From Nostoc sp. S4 (GTDB taxonomy: Bacteria > Cyanobacteriota > Cyanobacteriia > Cyanobacteriales > Nostocaceae), in NCBI GenBank assembly GCA_029379225.1, contig JAQYWR010000037.1:1-64000 (forward strand): 64,000 nucleotides of DNA, written 5' to 3'. The notes under the pieces were generated by a model. That model saw only the letters and a program-made list of their open reading frames with translations, was not told the origin of the DNA and did not search any database. Shown piece by piece: positions 17,635 through 25,928 of this stretch (the stretch's first letter is position 1; each line of letters starts with the position of its first letter). Made by a program: the position numbers and the translations under genes.

Positions 17635-18093
17635 CTACTGCGTTGCTGGCAAGGGAAACTGTGGATGCTCAGGGTTCCACTTCGCCAAAATATTTTTAAG
17701 CTGATTCAAAGCATCTTCATGATCGTGAAACTGTATTTCAGCAATCACGGTGGGAATGCCGCGTGGAAATCTTGATATTCTTTTACCTTTTTCGTATAGA
17801 AGAATGATGGGAATTTTGTTTGTTTCTGCGAAAGCTAACTCCATCCCAACACCGAAAGATAGTGAGCCAAGGTAAGCTATAACTAAGTCTGAATTGCTGA
17901 CTTGATGCTTATCTTGGTCGAAAACTTCACGAGGACTAATATCGGGGTTATTTACTGGATCAGTTTGTTTGTGTGGAACATAAGCTTGAAGACCAATTTC
18001 TTCACAAAGTAAACCTATTCTTTCATAAAGTGCCCTAGATTCTGCTGGATTATCCACATTAGTTAGCGCACCAGATACATATATTTTGTACAT
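17635..18093 (-). CDS. Nucleoside 2-deoxyribosyltransferase-like protein
   Basis: A 152-residue protein starting MYKIYVSGALTNVDNPAESR. It has the Nuc_deoxyrib_tr fold signature: substrate loop DPVNNPDISPREVFDQD, SNSDLVIAYLG with D69, and the catalytic glutamate E85 in GVGMELAFAE. Members swap bases on, or hydrolyse, deoxynucleosides or their 5'-phosphates. It is 24 bases upstream of dCMP deaminase and likely co-transcribed, which points to deoxynucleotide salvage or clean-up. Whether it uses nucleosides or monophosphates (DNPH1/Rcl-like) cannot be read from the sequence. Confidence 0.75.
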   Translation of the reverse strand: MYKIYVSGALTNVDNPAESRALYERIGLLCEEIGLQAYVPHKQTDPVNNPDISPREVFDQDKHQVSNSDLVIAYLGSLSFGVGMELAFAETNKIPIILLYEKGKRISRFPRGIPTVIAEIQFHDHEDALNQLKNILAKWNPEHPQFPLPATQ

Positions 18094-18294
18094 ATTTAAT
18101 AACTATCTTACACTAAACATAAAATTAATTTTTTTGGATTATTTATTAATATGAAATACAATTATCTTTGTTCTTGTAAAAAGTGTTTATCTTCAATTAA
18201 AGTAGTATTTTTAATATATTTATTATTCAATAGACCTTTACTAATAAATTATTATTAATTGTAAATAAAAATTTTTAAAAATCATGATATTTAA

Positions 18295-19119
18295 TTACTT
18301 ATTTAAAGGTGTATTTACTGTTGAGTTCGGCTCTGTTCGTGTCTCTGGAGTGGGAGTTTTAACTCTTTGAAATAATGGAATTCCTGCAAATATTGCTGAT
18401 AATAAGGTTCCTATTGCAGCAACTGCTGCCCATTTCGCTGATGTATCTTGTCCAAGAATACTTAGCAATGTATCATGAAGACTAATTTTAAGTTTTTTAT
18501 ATTCCTCTGACTCCAGCATGAGTTTCCTTAGTAAATCTGTATCGCCTGTCATCCAACTATGTTCTTTTCTATTAAAAAAATCATCAATTTCATTACGATT
18601 CGGCAAACCAATAAGAATATCAAGTCTTGCAGGTCTATCTGTATTGCGGTTACTTGATGACTTGGAACTTAATTTTTCAATTGCCAAATAGGCGATTGGT
18701 TGATTCACATCTCTGACATTAATTCTAAGCATTTCATCTGAAATGTTATGAAGGGCTATACAAAGAACACCTGACCAATAAGGATTTACTCGCGTACCAA
18801 TGTGTCCCATACCTTTCGACACTAGCCCAACCATTGAGTAAAGTGGTCCACGAAAGTAGCCACTGAGGTAAACAGCTTCATCAGTCCAAACCAAAGCAGT
18901 ATCTCTTGGAGGTATGCAGAAAAACTTCTGTTCTTCATCTGGCTTACTTGTCTTTAGTTCTGTTTGAATAGTTAAACGTTGCTTTTGTCCGATCGCATAT
19001 GCATATTCACTAGCAGTTAAACATAAATCACAAGCCCTTATACTATCTGGCTTGAGAGGATAAAAAAGTATACCTTTACTAAGTTCCCTAACAATATCCC
19101 GATCGCTCAAGACTGACAT
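18295..19119 (-). CDS. dCTP deaminase/dUTPase-fold protein with C-terminal membrane anchor
   Basis: From ATG 19119 (MSVLSDRDIVRELSKG) the product has 274 residues. Residues 1-150 follow the Dcd/trimeric dUTPase fold: PLKPDSIRACDLCLTA, ALVWTDEAVYL, then GTRVNPYWSGVLCIALHN. In active Dcd the last segment carries a catalytic Glu (VLEFYN in E. coli); here that place is A122, and the dUTPase Asp is also absent (NPYWSG), so deamination is unlikely. A polar region follows, then a single membrane span at about 231-250 and a Pro/Thr-rich tail. Known relatives include phage-defence dCTP deaminases; this one may sense nucleotides instead. It sits between thymidylate synthase and the deoxyribosyltransferase gene, same strand. 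Confidence 0.65.
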   Translation of the reverse strand: MSVLSDRDIVRELSKGILFYPLKPDSIRACDLCLTASEYAYAIGQKQRLTIQTELKTSKPDEEQKFFCIPPRDTALVWTDEAVYLSGYFRGPLYSMVGLVSKGMGHIGTRVNPYWSGVLCIALHNISDEMLRINVRDVNQPIAYLAIEKLSSKSSSNRNTDRPARLDILIGLPNRNEIDDFFNRKEHSWMTGDTDLLRKLMLESEEYKKLKISLHDTLLSILGQDTSAKWAAVAAIGTLLSAIFAGIPLFQRVKTPTPETRTEPNSTVNTPLNK

Positions 19120-19212
19120 CCAAATACTCCCTAATTCCACAAACCAACAGAATTTTCCACGAAGACATCCGATGTAGTTATAAACTCAAGCACATCGTGT
19201 CAGTAGCTAAAT

Positions 19213-19222
19213 AGAACGTTCT
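19213..19222. promoter_or_regulatory. AGAACGTTCT palindrome upstream of the Dcd-like gene
   Basis: A perfect 10-bp palindrome about 95 bases before the start of the membrane Dcd-like gene, in a spacer that also follows the thymidylate synthase stop. It could bind a dimeric regulator; it resembles but does not clearly match cyanobacterial LexA sites. Confidence 0.25.
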
Positions 19223-19363
19223 GACTGTCTTAAAGAAAAGGCTACTTTGATTACACGTATTTTAATTTATATTTTGGTGTGTTGCAAATTACTTTATATA
19301 TTTAGCCTGACGGTATCCACCCTAGTATTGCTGTTTATTTGTATGAATTACAGTTTTTTTCGC

Positions 19364-20866
19364 TTACTGATCCTGAATGTAAGCCTTACCACTTTTAATA
19401 CAATTACTAGCCTTTTGCAGTTCGATACCTAAGTAACCAGTATGTTCAGGCTGGATTGCTGGAGAGTTAGCACAAATCTCCCTTAGTATTGAGATCGGGT
19501 TTTTCCCACGATAAGATTTAATCACCTCACCACTACCTGGAGTTGTTTGAGTAATCACTATTTCTCTATCATCGACCTCAATTATAAAATTACCACAGGG
19601 GTCGTCATAGCTACGCTGGTTAAATATTGCAGCATATTGATTAGCAATTAGCCTATCTGCATTTTCCCAGGTATCGTCATATATATGAGCAGACTGACTG
19701 ATAGTTATTAATGGTCCCATTTTCAATTCATACTCAGAATGAGACGCAATTTCATCTCTTATATGTCGTTGTAAAGCCCTCAATCCCATAGCATTTGCAG
19801 GCCATGCAGCAAACATATCATTACTTCTAAAAGTAGCGGTTAGTGATAATTCATTGTCAACAACTCTCAGCCAAATATGATTAAGACAAGGGCTACCGCC
19901 TTTTTCATGGTCTTTTACATCCCATAAACTCATAACTGCACTAGCAGCATCTATTTCTCCAATTAACTTCTGAATTACTTGGTCAATTTGATCGCGCTTA
20001 AACCAAGAACGTAGACGTTGGCCGTATGTATATTTCAAGCCTTCCCGATATGGCGCATCATCTAAAATCTGATTCTTATATTCTTCAATAAAAAGGCAGT
20101 CAATTGGTAAATAATTTGGCTCTGGGAAGTAAAAATTGGATGGCTCCTCAGTAACAATTGCCACCAAATCAATTAACTCTTGCCATTGCCCATCATAGCC
20201 AGTTGGACGAATTGTTCCTGTTGTCTTAATACGATGAATGATTTTTACCCAAGTTTCAGCTATGGTTTTGCCTTCAATTCTATGCCCGTATCTTGGCCCA
20301 GGTAAGACAGTTGGTTCAATACTCGGCATGGGAAAATCTAAGGGTTTTCCCCATGCGGCTAGTACTTCCTGTTGAGCATATGACTTTACTAGACTAACAG
20401 CGTCATTAATGGATTTGGCTTCTTGGCACTTTACTGATTGTCGCAGGTGTTGTAGCGCACTGGCTTGAACGTCTAGATCAATATATCCAGTATATCCTGA
20501 AGTAGCCGCATTAATTACCCAGCAACGCAACCCAGTATCACACACACCTTCTTCAAAGCCATTGCGGAAAAAGTCTAGCAAGCATTCTCCAGCACCTGCA
20601 TTCCTGTCTTCCTTGGTGGCGTTTAGAACCACTAAATATCGAACATGGGGATTATACAGCAAATTGCGAATTAGTAAGTTTATCCCACGGGTCGGCGAGT
20701 ATAACTGCCCAATTACAGCATACTCTTGCGGTTGCAAGTGTTTAGCGATCGCCTGCTTTACTGTCCATCCTGTAATCACTGCCGTCTGACCTAGACCATA
20801 AATAAGCTGGTTGGGCTTGTGCAGTGCTTTGTACTCAAATTGGGTTGCCTTACCCGTTGCTGTCAT
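19364..20866 (-). CDS. Thymidylate synthase, archaeal/cyanobacterial type with DUF4346
   Basis: A 500-residue three-part protein. Residues 20-120 resemble the N-terminal domain of MtrA-like proteins (GQTAVITGWTVKQAIAKHL, LVVLNATKED). Residues 190-410 are a thymidylate synthase domain of the MJ0757 type: YGQRLRSWF near 281, the catalytic cysteine C327 in GGSPCLNHIW, and FRSNDMFAAWPANAMG near 346. Residues 421-500 match DUF4346, ending HTGYLGIELQKA. It makes dTMP from dUMP in the cytoplasm. It is the first gene of a minus-strand run that ends with dCMP deaminase, the dUMP supplier. No ThyX is in the window. Confidence 0.85.
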   Translation of the reverse strand: MTATGKATQFEYKALHKPNQLIYGLGQTAVITGWTVKQAIAKHLQPQEYAVIGQLYSPTRGINLLIRNLLYNPHVRYLVVLNATKEDRNAGAGECLLDFFRNGFEEGVCDTGLRCWVINAATSGYTGYIDLDVQASALQHLRQSVKCQEAKSINDAVSLVKSYAQQEVLAAWGKPLDFPMPSIEPTVLPGPRYGHRIEGKTIAETWVKIIHRIKTTGTIRPTGYDGQWQELIDLVAIVTEEPSNFYFPEPNYLPIDCLFIEEYKNQILDDAPYREGLKYTYGQRLRSWFKRDQIDQVIQKLIGEIDAASAVMSLWDVKDHEKGGSPCLNHIWLRVVDNELSLTATFRSNDMFAAWPANAMGLRALQRHIRDEIASHSEYELKMGPLITISQSAHIYDDTWENADRLIANQYAAIFNQRSYDDPCGNFIIEVDDREIVITQTTPGSGEVIKSYRGKNPISILREICANSPAIQPEHTGYLGIELQKASNCIKSGKAYIQDQ

Positions 20867-21043
20867 GATTGGCTAGAATAAAAAATTTAACAATCTTCTA
20901 TTCTATCACTAAACCTAAATTGGTACTACTTTCTGACAAGGTACGCTTTGGAAGTCTAATTAACTATAACCGATATATATTCTTTACAAAAATTAATAAA
21001 GTTGTTACACTTATTTACATAACAAAGAGATGGAGAAAATTTT

Positions 21044-21286
21044 ATGCGTACAACCACTGCTATAGTTGACGACCAGGGCAAACTGAACAATTTTGCGATC
21101 GAGCCAAGAATTTATATAGATGAGCAAGGCGATGTCTGGCGACAAGCCGCTACGCGTCTACGCACAGGCTTCACTCCTTTTGCAGAACTACTCAACGGTC
21201 GTTTAGCAATGATTGGTTTTGTCTCTGTAATCGCATTAGAGGTATTGACAGGACATGGCGTCGTTGGTCTTTTGACAAGCTTGTAA
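21044..21286 (+). CDS. hliA: High-light-inducible protein (Hlip)
   Basis: An 80-residue single-helix relative of plant chlorophyll a/b-binding proteins. The chlorophyll-binding helix is FAELLNGRLAMIGFVSVIAL with E48, N51 and R53 in the expected places; the N-terminal half is soluble. Such proteins sit in the thylakoid membrane, bind chlorophyll and carotenoid, and protect photosystems and pigment assembly under strong light. A ribosome site GGAG lies 8 bases before ATG 21044. It is monocistronic, ended by the palindrome at 21317-21354. Confidence 0.92.
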   Translation: MRTTTAIVDDQGKLNNFAIEPRIYIDEQGDVWRQAATRLRTGFTPFAELLNGRLAMIGFVSVIALEVLTGHGVVGLLTSL

Positions 21287-21316
21287 AAACTGATTTTTAT
21301 AACGTAAATTCTCAAC

Positions 21317-21354
21317 AAATTTCAGAGACGGGATATATCCCGTCTCTGAAATTT
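21317..21354. terminator. Perfect 38-bp palindrome after hli
   Basis: AAATTTCAGAGACGGGATA followed by its exact reverse complement. It lies 30 bases after the hli stop and 75 bases before the next gene. In RNA it folds into a long hairpin with a U-rich right arm, so it may end the hli transcript; the same GAGACG core appears in the hairpin at 27343, which suggests a dispersed repeat. Confidence 0.6.
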
Positions 21355-21429
21355 ATGTAAAACTTAGTGCTAGAGTGAAAATATACTGATAGTGAAAGCC
21401 CTTATCAGCGTAAAAGTATCGGGTGAACT

Positions 21430-22011
21430 ATGGCTTTAACAGCTTCAACAATGTTGCCACTAGGCACAAAAGCACCAGATTTTGACCTACCGGAAGTGGT
21501 ATCTGGAAAGGCAACTTCACTTTCCACCTTTGCCGATAAAAAAGCACTATTGGTAATGTTTATTTGTCGGCATTGCCCATTTGTCAAGCATGTGCAACAA
21601 GAATTAGCGCAGTTAGGGAGAGATTATTTTACAGGGGATTTAGCGATCGTTGCCATTAGTGCTAACGATGCAAAGAATTACCCAGATGATGCGCCAGACT
21701 CATTAAAAGCATTTGTGACAGAACAAGGGTTTACTTTTACCTTCTGCTATGACGAGAGCCAGGAAACGGCAAAAGCTTACACAGCAGCTTGCACGCCAGA
21801 TTTTTTTGTATTTGACGAACAACGCAAACTTGTTTATCGAGGGCAATTAGATGATAGTCGTCCTAGTAATGGTAAACCTGTAACGGGTGCAGATTTACGC
21901 GCAGCTATTGAAGCAGTACTGATGGGTAAACCTGTTACAAGCGAGCAAAAGCCAAGTGTTGGTTGCAATATTAAATGGAAATCTGGAAACCAACCTAGTT
22001 ATTTTGGTTGA
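21430..22011 (+). CDS. Thioredoxin-family/AhpC-TSA-like protein
   Basis: A 193-residue soluble protein with a peroxiredoxin-type thioredoxin fold: GTKAPDFDLPEVVSG, then FICRHCPFVKHVQQEL with C46 and C49, AIVAISANDAKNYPDD, and a cis-Pro region ACTPDFFVFDEQRKLVYRGQ. The CxxCPFVKH signature defines a bacterial group usually named thioredoxin family protein, of unknown substrate; it probably reduces disulfides or peroxides. C-terminal PSVGCNIKWKSGN adds a conserved third Cys. No operon partner; it follows hli on the same strand after a strong palindrome. Confidence 0.8.
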   Translation: MALTASTMLPLGTKAPDFDLPEVVSGKATSLSTFADKKALLVMFICRHCPFVKHVQQELAQLGRDYFTGDLAIVAISANDAKNYPDDAPDSLKAFVTEQGFTFTFCYDESQETAKAYTAACTPDFFVFDEQRKLVYRGQLDDSRPSNGKPVTGADLRAAIEAVLMGKPVTSEQKPSVGCNIKWKSGNQPSYFG

Positions 22012-22091
22012 AAAGCATAAGTTATGGGGAGTGCTAAGTAGCTAACTGCTGAGTTGGGAGTTAGGAGTTATTCTCCCCCACTCCCTACATA

Positions 22092-22604
22092 TCAGTGCTT
22101 AATTTCCAAATTCAGAATGTAACGTCCTAGTTGGATTTTTTCTGCCCACAATTCATATTCCAATCGTAAATGCTCTGGTAAGGGATGTCCATTGAGAGCT
22201 AAGCTACTAGTAAAATTTCGTAAACGAATCGGATCGTTAGATTGGAATGACTCAGTTGGCAACCAATAACGACTAATACCATAAACACCCTGTTCCCAGA
22301 AGTGACGGTAACTCACTTGAGCGCTACCTTGCATAGTCATAATTACCCGATATGGAGAAATCTCTAACCACAAAATTCTGGGACTACTAGGAACGTAAGC
22401 TTTTCTTTGGCTTTGCGAAGAAGTATCCTCAGGACTAAGGACACTCTCGACTTCACAAGTAATTAAGGGCGGTGCAGTCAACAGTAAATGAAATCGGTCA
22501 GTGTCTTTTTGATATAATGTCCCGGCAGTTTCAACAACAGACCAGATTGGTAGGTCAGTAGAAATAATTGATAAGCACACGGGCTTGCGATGATGGGTCA
22601 GCAT
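22092..22604 (-). CDS. Conserved cyanobacterial hypothetical protein
   Basis: A 170-residue protein with no signal peptide, membrane span or motif that I recognise. It is rich in beta-strand-like stretches (RILWLEISPYRVIMTMQGSA, then YRHFWEQGVYGISRYW) with an acidic Ser/Gln patch around residues 62-70 and a C-terminal LEYELWAEKIQLGRYILNLE. The layout suggests a single compact beta-rich domain. The intact frame and normal composition support a real gene. It points toward the thioredoxin-like gene (convergent, 80 bases apart). Confidence 0.5.
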   Translation of the reverse strand: MLTHHRKPVCLSIISTDLPIWSVVETAGTLYQKDTDRFHLLLTAPPLITCEVESVLSPEDTSSQSQRKAYVPSSPRILWLEISPYRVIMTMQGSAQVSYRHFWEQGVYGISRYWLPTESFQSNDPIRLRNFTSSLALNGHPLPEHLRLEYELWAEKIQLGRYILNLEIKH

Positions 22605-23103
22605 GGGAGCGATAAGGGCTAAAAGCTATTGAACAAAATTAAATGAACACTAGGAGTCTAATGGTCAGGGTAAGAAACTAAATAAGTAAAACAGGCTTAA
22701 TATTAACTGAATTTGCTGGTTGGCTAAGCTACATAAATTGGGATAGAAACAGGTAGGACGTTAGCTGAGACAGCAAAACAGCAGTTTTTCTAGAGAGCTA
22801 ATTTCTAATTAATGCTTGTAAATATTCTAAAGCTATAGACCCAAAACAGTGGGAGTCTTTAGTAGATGCTAAAAAACCTTCTTGGGAGGACTTACCGTAA
22901 ATTTGAGTAAGTTTCATACAAGAAAAAGCTTAGGATACTAAGTAAAGAAGTTACCAGCAGTGACAAATCAACTTGCCGATCGACTTCTGGTGTATTCAAA
23001 AGTCAGTGTATCCTACTGTTGGCTTCTGTTATAACCGTAGAAATTCCAGAAGACTGTTTACTGTTGACCGTTGAGTGTCAACAGTGAAATATTTTTTATT
23101 TAT
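22605..23103. other. Spacer upstream of the hypothetical gene
   Basis: About 500 bases without a recognisable gene. It contains the promoter side of the gene that starts at 22604, and a CTGTTGACC/TGTCAACAG-type imperfect repeat near 23060-23085 beside the porin relic. Confidence 0.35.
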
Positions 23104-23214
23104 TAGTTTCTTGACGCTAAATCCTTCAGGGTTGAATAGCCAAAATACTCCAAGGGTAATGCTGATATTGTCATTAACCCTGTAGTTAAAAGTTTTTAAA
23201 TGATAAGGAGTCAT
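23104..23214 (-). pseudogene. Relic of an OprB/iron-uptake porin C-terminus
   Basis: Minus-strand codons read MTPYHLKTFNYRVNDNISIT then LGVFWLFNPEG, matching the last strands of cyanobacterial SLH/OprB porins; the intact porin at 44670-46388 has YRFQINDNISITPGIIQIF at the same place. Only about 37 residues remain and the final strand is lost. It is the trace of a second porin gene. Confidence 0.6.
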
Positions 23215-23281
23215 GTCTACAGGACGAACACCAATTGCTCCTGTAGACTGGCGTAAAGCGGCTTTTATAAGAGCAAAATAA
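23213..23281 (+). other. Possible 22-residue peptide ORF
   Basis: ATG 23213 follows AAGGAG (23205-23210) at a short distance and opens a frame of 22 codons (MSTGRTPIAPVDWRKAAFIR...). The beginning of the frame overlaps a 10-bp inverted repeat, GTCTACAGGA/TCCTGTAGAC at 23215-23248. It may be a small protein, the N-terminal relic of a lost gene or chance. Confidence 0.25.
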
Positions 23282-23325
23282 TATTAATTTATAGAGCAGG
23301 AGTCGCAAATCAGAATAGCTTTAGA

Positions 23326-23616
23326 CTATTGAGGATTGAGGATTTTTGGTACTTTGAAAAATTCACCCTCTTGTTCCGGGGCACCATTGAGAATGCTTTC
23401 GCGGTCAGCATAAGGTTGCAACTCATCTTGGCGTGTGACATTACTAACATCTATTGCCCGTGTTGTTGGGGGCACATCATTAACATCAAGTTCGTTGAGT
23501 TGTTGAATATAGTCGAGAATACTTCCCAATTGAGTAGTAAATTGTTCTTCTTCTTGTTGGGTTAACTCTAGGCGAGCAAGATTAGCTACTTTATGGACTT
23601 GTTCTTGGTCAATCAT
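23326..23616 (-). CDS. gatC: Asp/Glu-tRNA amidotransferase subunit C
   Basis: A 96-residue protein of normal GatC length, starting MIDQEQVHKVANLARLELTQ and ending with the conserved EFFKVPKIL. It is the small stabilising subunit of GatCAB, which makes Gln-tRNA(Gln) and Asn-tRNA(Asn) by transamidation; its central belt RAIDVSNVTRQDE wraps between GatA and GatB. gatA and gatB are not adjacent, as is usual in cyanobacteria. It is read in the same direction as ycf3, 105 bases away, with heptamer repeats between. Confidence 0.9.
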   Translation of the reverse strand: MIDQEQVHKVANLARLELTQQEEEQFTTQLGSILDYIQQLNELDVNDVPPTTRAIDVSNVTRQDELQPYADRESILNGAPEQEGEFFKVPKILNPQ

Positions 23617-23631
23617 AAGTTGTTATTGGGC

Positions 23632-23720
23632 ATGGGGCATTGATTATTTGTCATTTGTGCTTTGTCATTAGTCATTTGTCCTTTGCAAATCATCAATCAC
23701 CAATGACTAATGACTAATAA
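23632..23720. repeat. Degenerate heptamer repeats
   Basis: Head-to-tail copies of ATTTGTC, ATTAGTC, TGACTAA and related 7-mers fill the gatC-ycf3 spacer. Similar blocks lie at about 14150-14185, 36775-36805, 42343-42392, 46546-46631 and 49745-49806. They are the short tandemly repeated sequences typical of Nostocales. Confidence 0.7.
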
Positions 23721-24242
23721 CTAGAAGAAGACGTCAATTTGCGATCGCCCTGTAGTTTTCAACCAGTTTTGAGCTTCAATATAGTTATTGGGAGCCATGC
23801 GAATAGCTCGAATCCAATAGTCTGCGGCTTGGTCAAACAGTGCTTCGCCAGCGTCGTTATCTCCAGCTTCTTTTGCTTTTTCGCCTTGGTAGTGATAAAT
23901 CACGGCAATGTTGTTCAAGGCTTGGGGTAAGCGTGGGTTTAACTCAATTGCTTGGTGATACAATTCTAAAGCTTTCTCATGGTCGCCGTTGCTGGCGTAA
24001 ATTAGCCCCATATTGTAGAGAATATAACCGCGATCGTTGGGGTCTTCCTCTAGTGTTAAAGCTTCTTCATAGTATTCCAATGCTTCAGCATATTCTCCTT
24101 CTGCTTGCGCCGACATGCCATCTCGATAATACACAAAGGCTTCTTTAGCTTTTTTGTTGGCTGGCAGGATCTTGAGAATGATATCTGCCATCACTGTAAA
24201 GGATTTGTCAATAAAATTATCGTTTTTTTGCGTTCTTGGCAT
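23721..24242 (-). CDS. ycf3: Photosystem I assembly protein Ycf3
   Basis: The ATG at 24242 (MPRTQKNDNFIDKSFTVMAD) gives 173 residues, the family length; a longer frame upstream has no homology. Ycf3 is a thylakoid-associated chaperone for photosystem I assembly. Residues 34-150 hold three tetratricopeptide repeats: AFVYYRDGMSAQAEGEYAEA, YILYNMGLIYASNGDHEKAL and ALNNIAVIYHYQGE. The C-terminus has YIEAQNWLKTTGRS. It is downstream of yedK by 72 bases on the same strand and upstream of gatC. Confidence 0.95.
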   Translation of the reverse strand: MPRTQKNDNFIDKSFTVMADIILKILPANKKAKEAFVYYRDGMSAQAEGEYAEALEYYEEALTLEEDPNDRGYILYNMGLIYASNGDHEKALELYHQAIELNPRLPQALNNIAVIYHYQGEKAKEAGDNDAGEALFDQAADYWIRAIRMAPNNYIEAQNWLKTTGRSQIDVFF

Positions 24243-24314
24243 AGTTGTCTCGGAGGACTGGGTATTAGGAAAATTCTTCTCTAGTCCATAGTATACAGTC
24301 CTAACCCCCAATCC

Positions 24315-24992
24315 CTAATCCTCACTAATCGACCTGATGCATTCTGGACTATTATGCCGAGAGTTGTTGACTAAGGTACTAACTGGATAGGCTGTCATAG
24401 CTGGGGCCGGATAAGGACGCAATAACTGTTGTAAGGTTTGGGGCGTTTGCTGTTGGGAATCTAGCCATAACTCGTAATCTTGCGGCTCTAAAATTACTGG
24501 CATCCGTTCGTGGATAGGTTGGAGTAATTCGTTGGCTGCTGTTGTCAAAATTGTACAAGAAATTATTTCTTCCTTGGCAGGCGAGTGCCATCTCTCCCAC
24601 AAACCTGCAAAACCAAACGGTTGACCATCTTGGAGACGAAAATAAAATGGCTGCTTTTTGCCTTGTTGACGTTGCCATTCATAAAAGCCATCAGCTACAA
24701 CTATACAGCGTCGATGCTTAAAAGCTGACCGAAAAGCAGGTTTTTCGGCAACAGTTTCCGCTCTGGCATTGATCAATTTTGCCCCTATTCCTGGATCTTT
24801 TGCCCATGAAGGAATTAACCCCCAATGCAACTGCTGAAATTCACGCTTTTTGCTTTCTGGATTTTGTAACACTGTTGCCACTATCTGCGTAGGTGCAATG
24901 TTATACCCGGTTGGTACATCAGGAAATTGTTGAACATCAAAAACTTTAGCTAAAGCTTCTGCTGATTGGTTTAGAGTAAATCTTCCACACAT
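24315..24992 (-). CDS. yedK: SOS response-associated protein, YedK/HMCES family
   Basis: The start is ATG 24992 because Cys2, freed by Met removal (MCGRFTL), is the nucleophile that crosslinks to abasic sites in single-stranded DNA. Further family residues are NIAPTQ near 31, GLIPSWAKD, the LINARAET motif near 89, VADGFYEWQ with the catalytic Glu near 113, and the HERMPVIL motif with the active-site His near 167. The 225-residue length is normal. It protects abasic sites during replication. It precedes ycf3 on the same strand but is functionally separate. Confidence 0.92.
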   Translation of the reverse strand: MCGRFTLNQSAEALAKVFDVQQFPDVPTGYNIAPTQIVATVLQNPESKKREFQQLHWGLIPSWAKDPGIGAKLINARAETVAEKPAFRSAFKHRRCIVVADGFYEWQRQQGKKQPFYFRLQDGQPFGFAGLWERWHSPAKEEIISCTILTTAANELLQPIHERMPVILEPQDYELWLDSQQQTPQTLQQLLRPYPAPAMTAYPVSTLVNNSRHNSPECIRSISED

Positions 24993-25188
24993 ACTTTTAT
25001 TCTCTAGGGTTAAATAAATTAAACATCTCATCCTCGAAATAAATAATACTTTTTTATTTTTAGAGATGATTTTATCTAGTACTAAGAAGTTAAATTTAAA
25101 AGAAATTATCCTGTTTGGTCAAAATATTTTGGTAAGATATTATATTTTGAACCCTTAGTTATCAACATATTCCTTACTGTATTTTAGC

Positions 25189-25821
25189 ATGGAAATACTG
25201 CGTTTGTACGATTTTTTACCTTCTGGTAATAGCTATAAGATACGTCTTTTATTGACACAACTAGGTATACCTTTTGAAAGGGTAGAGGTTAATATCTTGA
25301 AGGGCGAGACTCAAACACCAGAATTTTTAAGTAAAAATCCCAACGGCAAGATTCCTGTTTTAGAAATCGAGCCAGGAAAATATTTGGCAGAATCAAATGC
25401 TATATTGGTTTATCTGAGTGAAGGTACAGAATTTTTACCCTACGATCGCTTTTTGCGATCGCAAGTGCTGCAATGGTTATTTTTTGAACAGTATAGCCAT
25501 CAACCTTTTATTGGCACATCAAGATTTTGGATCTCTATTTTAGGTAAAGCTGAAGAATATAGTGATGCATTAAAGCAAAAACGCGAACCAGGTTATGCAG
25601 CATTTAACTTGATGGAGAAACACTTAACCGCTCATACTTTTTTTGTAGGACAGCGTTACACGATCGCTGATATTGCCTTGTTTGCCTATACTCATGTAGC
25701 TGATGAAGGTGGATTTGATTTAACACAATTTCCTGCTATCCAAGCTTGGATAGAAAGAGTCAAAGCGCAGTCCAGGTATATTAGTATCAAGGATGTGCAT
25801 AAAGATATACAATATTATTAG
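25189..25821 (+). CDS. Glutathione S-transferase family protein
   Basis: A 210-residue soluble protein of the GST plan. The N-terminal thioredoxin-like domain has LPSGNSYKIRLLL with Ser12/Ser15 as candidate glutathione-activating residues, NPNGKIPVLE with the cis-Pro, and the glutathione-binding E67-S68 in YLAESNAILVYL. The helical C-terminal domain has VGQRYTIADIALFAYTH near 150. It likely conjugates or reduces small electrophiles; the substrate is unknown. It stands alone, divergent from yedK. Confidence 0.85.
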   Translation: MEILRLYDFLPSGNSYKIRLLLTQLGIPFERVEVNILKGETQTPEFLSKNPNGKIPVLEIEPGKYLAESNAILVYLSEGTEFLPYDRFLRSQVLQWLFFEQYSHQPFIGTSRFWISILGKAEEYSDALKQKREPGYAAFNLMEKHLTAHTFFVGQRYTIADIALFAYTHVADEGGFDLTQFPAIQAWIERVKAQSRYISIKDVHKDIQYY

Positions 25822-25928
25822 AAATTCGTTTTGCTAGTCTGTGCCTCTCGATTCTTACTCGCACGTCATACAGAGCATTACATCAAGTATTACCAAGCAG
25901 CGAACCAGTAAAGATAAAATAATCAACA

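Noticed and set aside
19213..19222. LexA operator at the Dcd-like gene
   Set aside because: The palindrome AGAACGTTCT does not clearly match the cyanobacterial LexA consensus, so it is listed only as an unassigned palindrome.
19247..19432. Hydrophobic 61-codon ORF
   Set aside because: It runs into the antisense of the thymidylate synthase end; the hydrophobicity comes from AT-rich DNA and there is no ribosome site.
20869..21069. 66-codon ORF ahead of hli
   Set aside because: It overlaps the hli start in another frame and lies in the promoter region; composition is that of AT-rich spacer.
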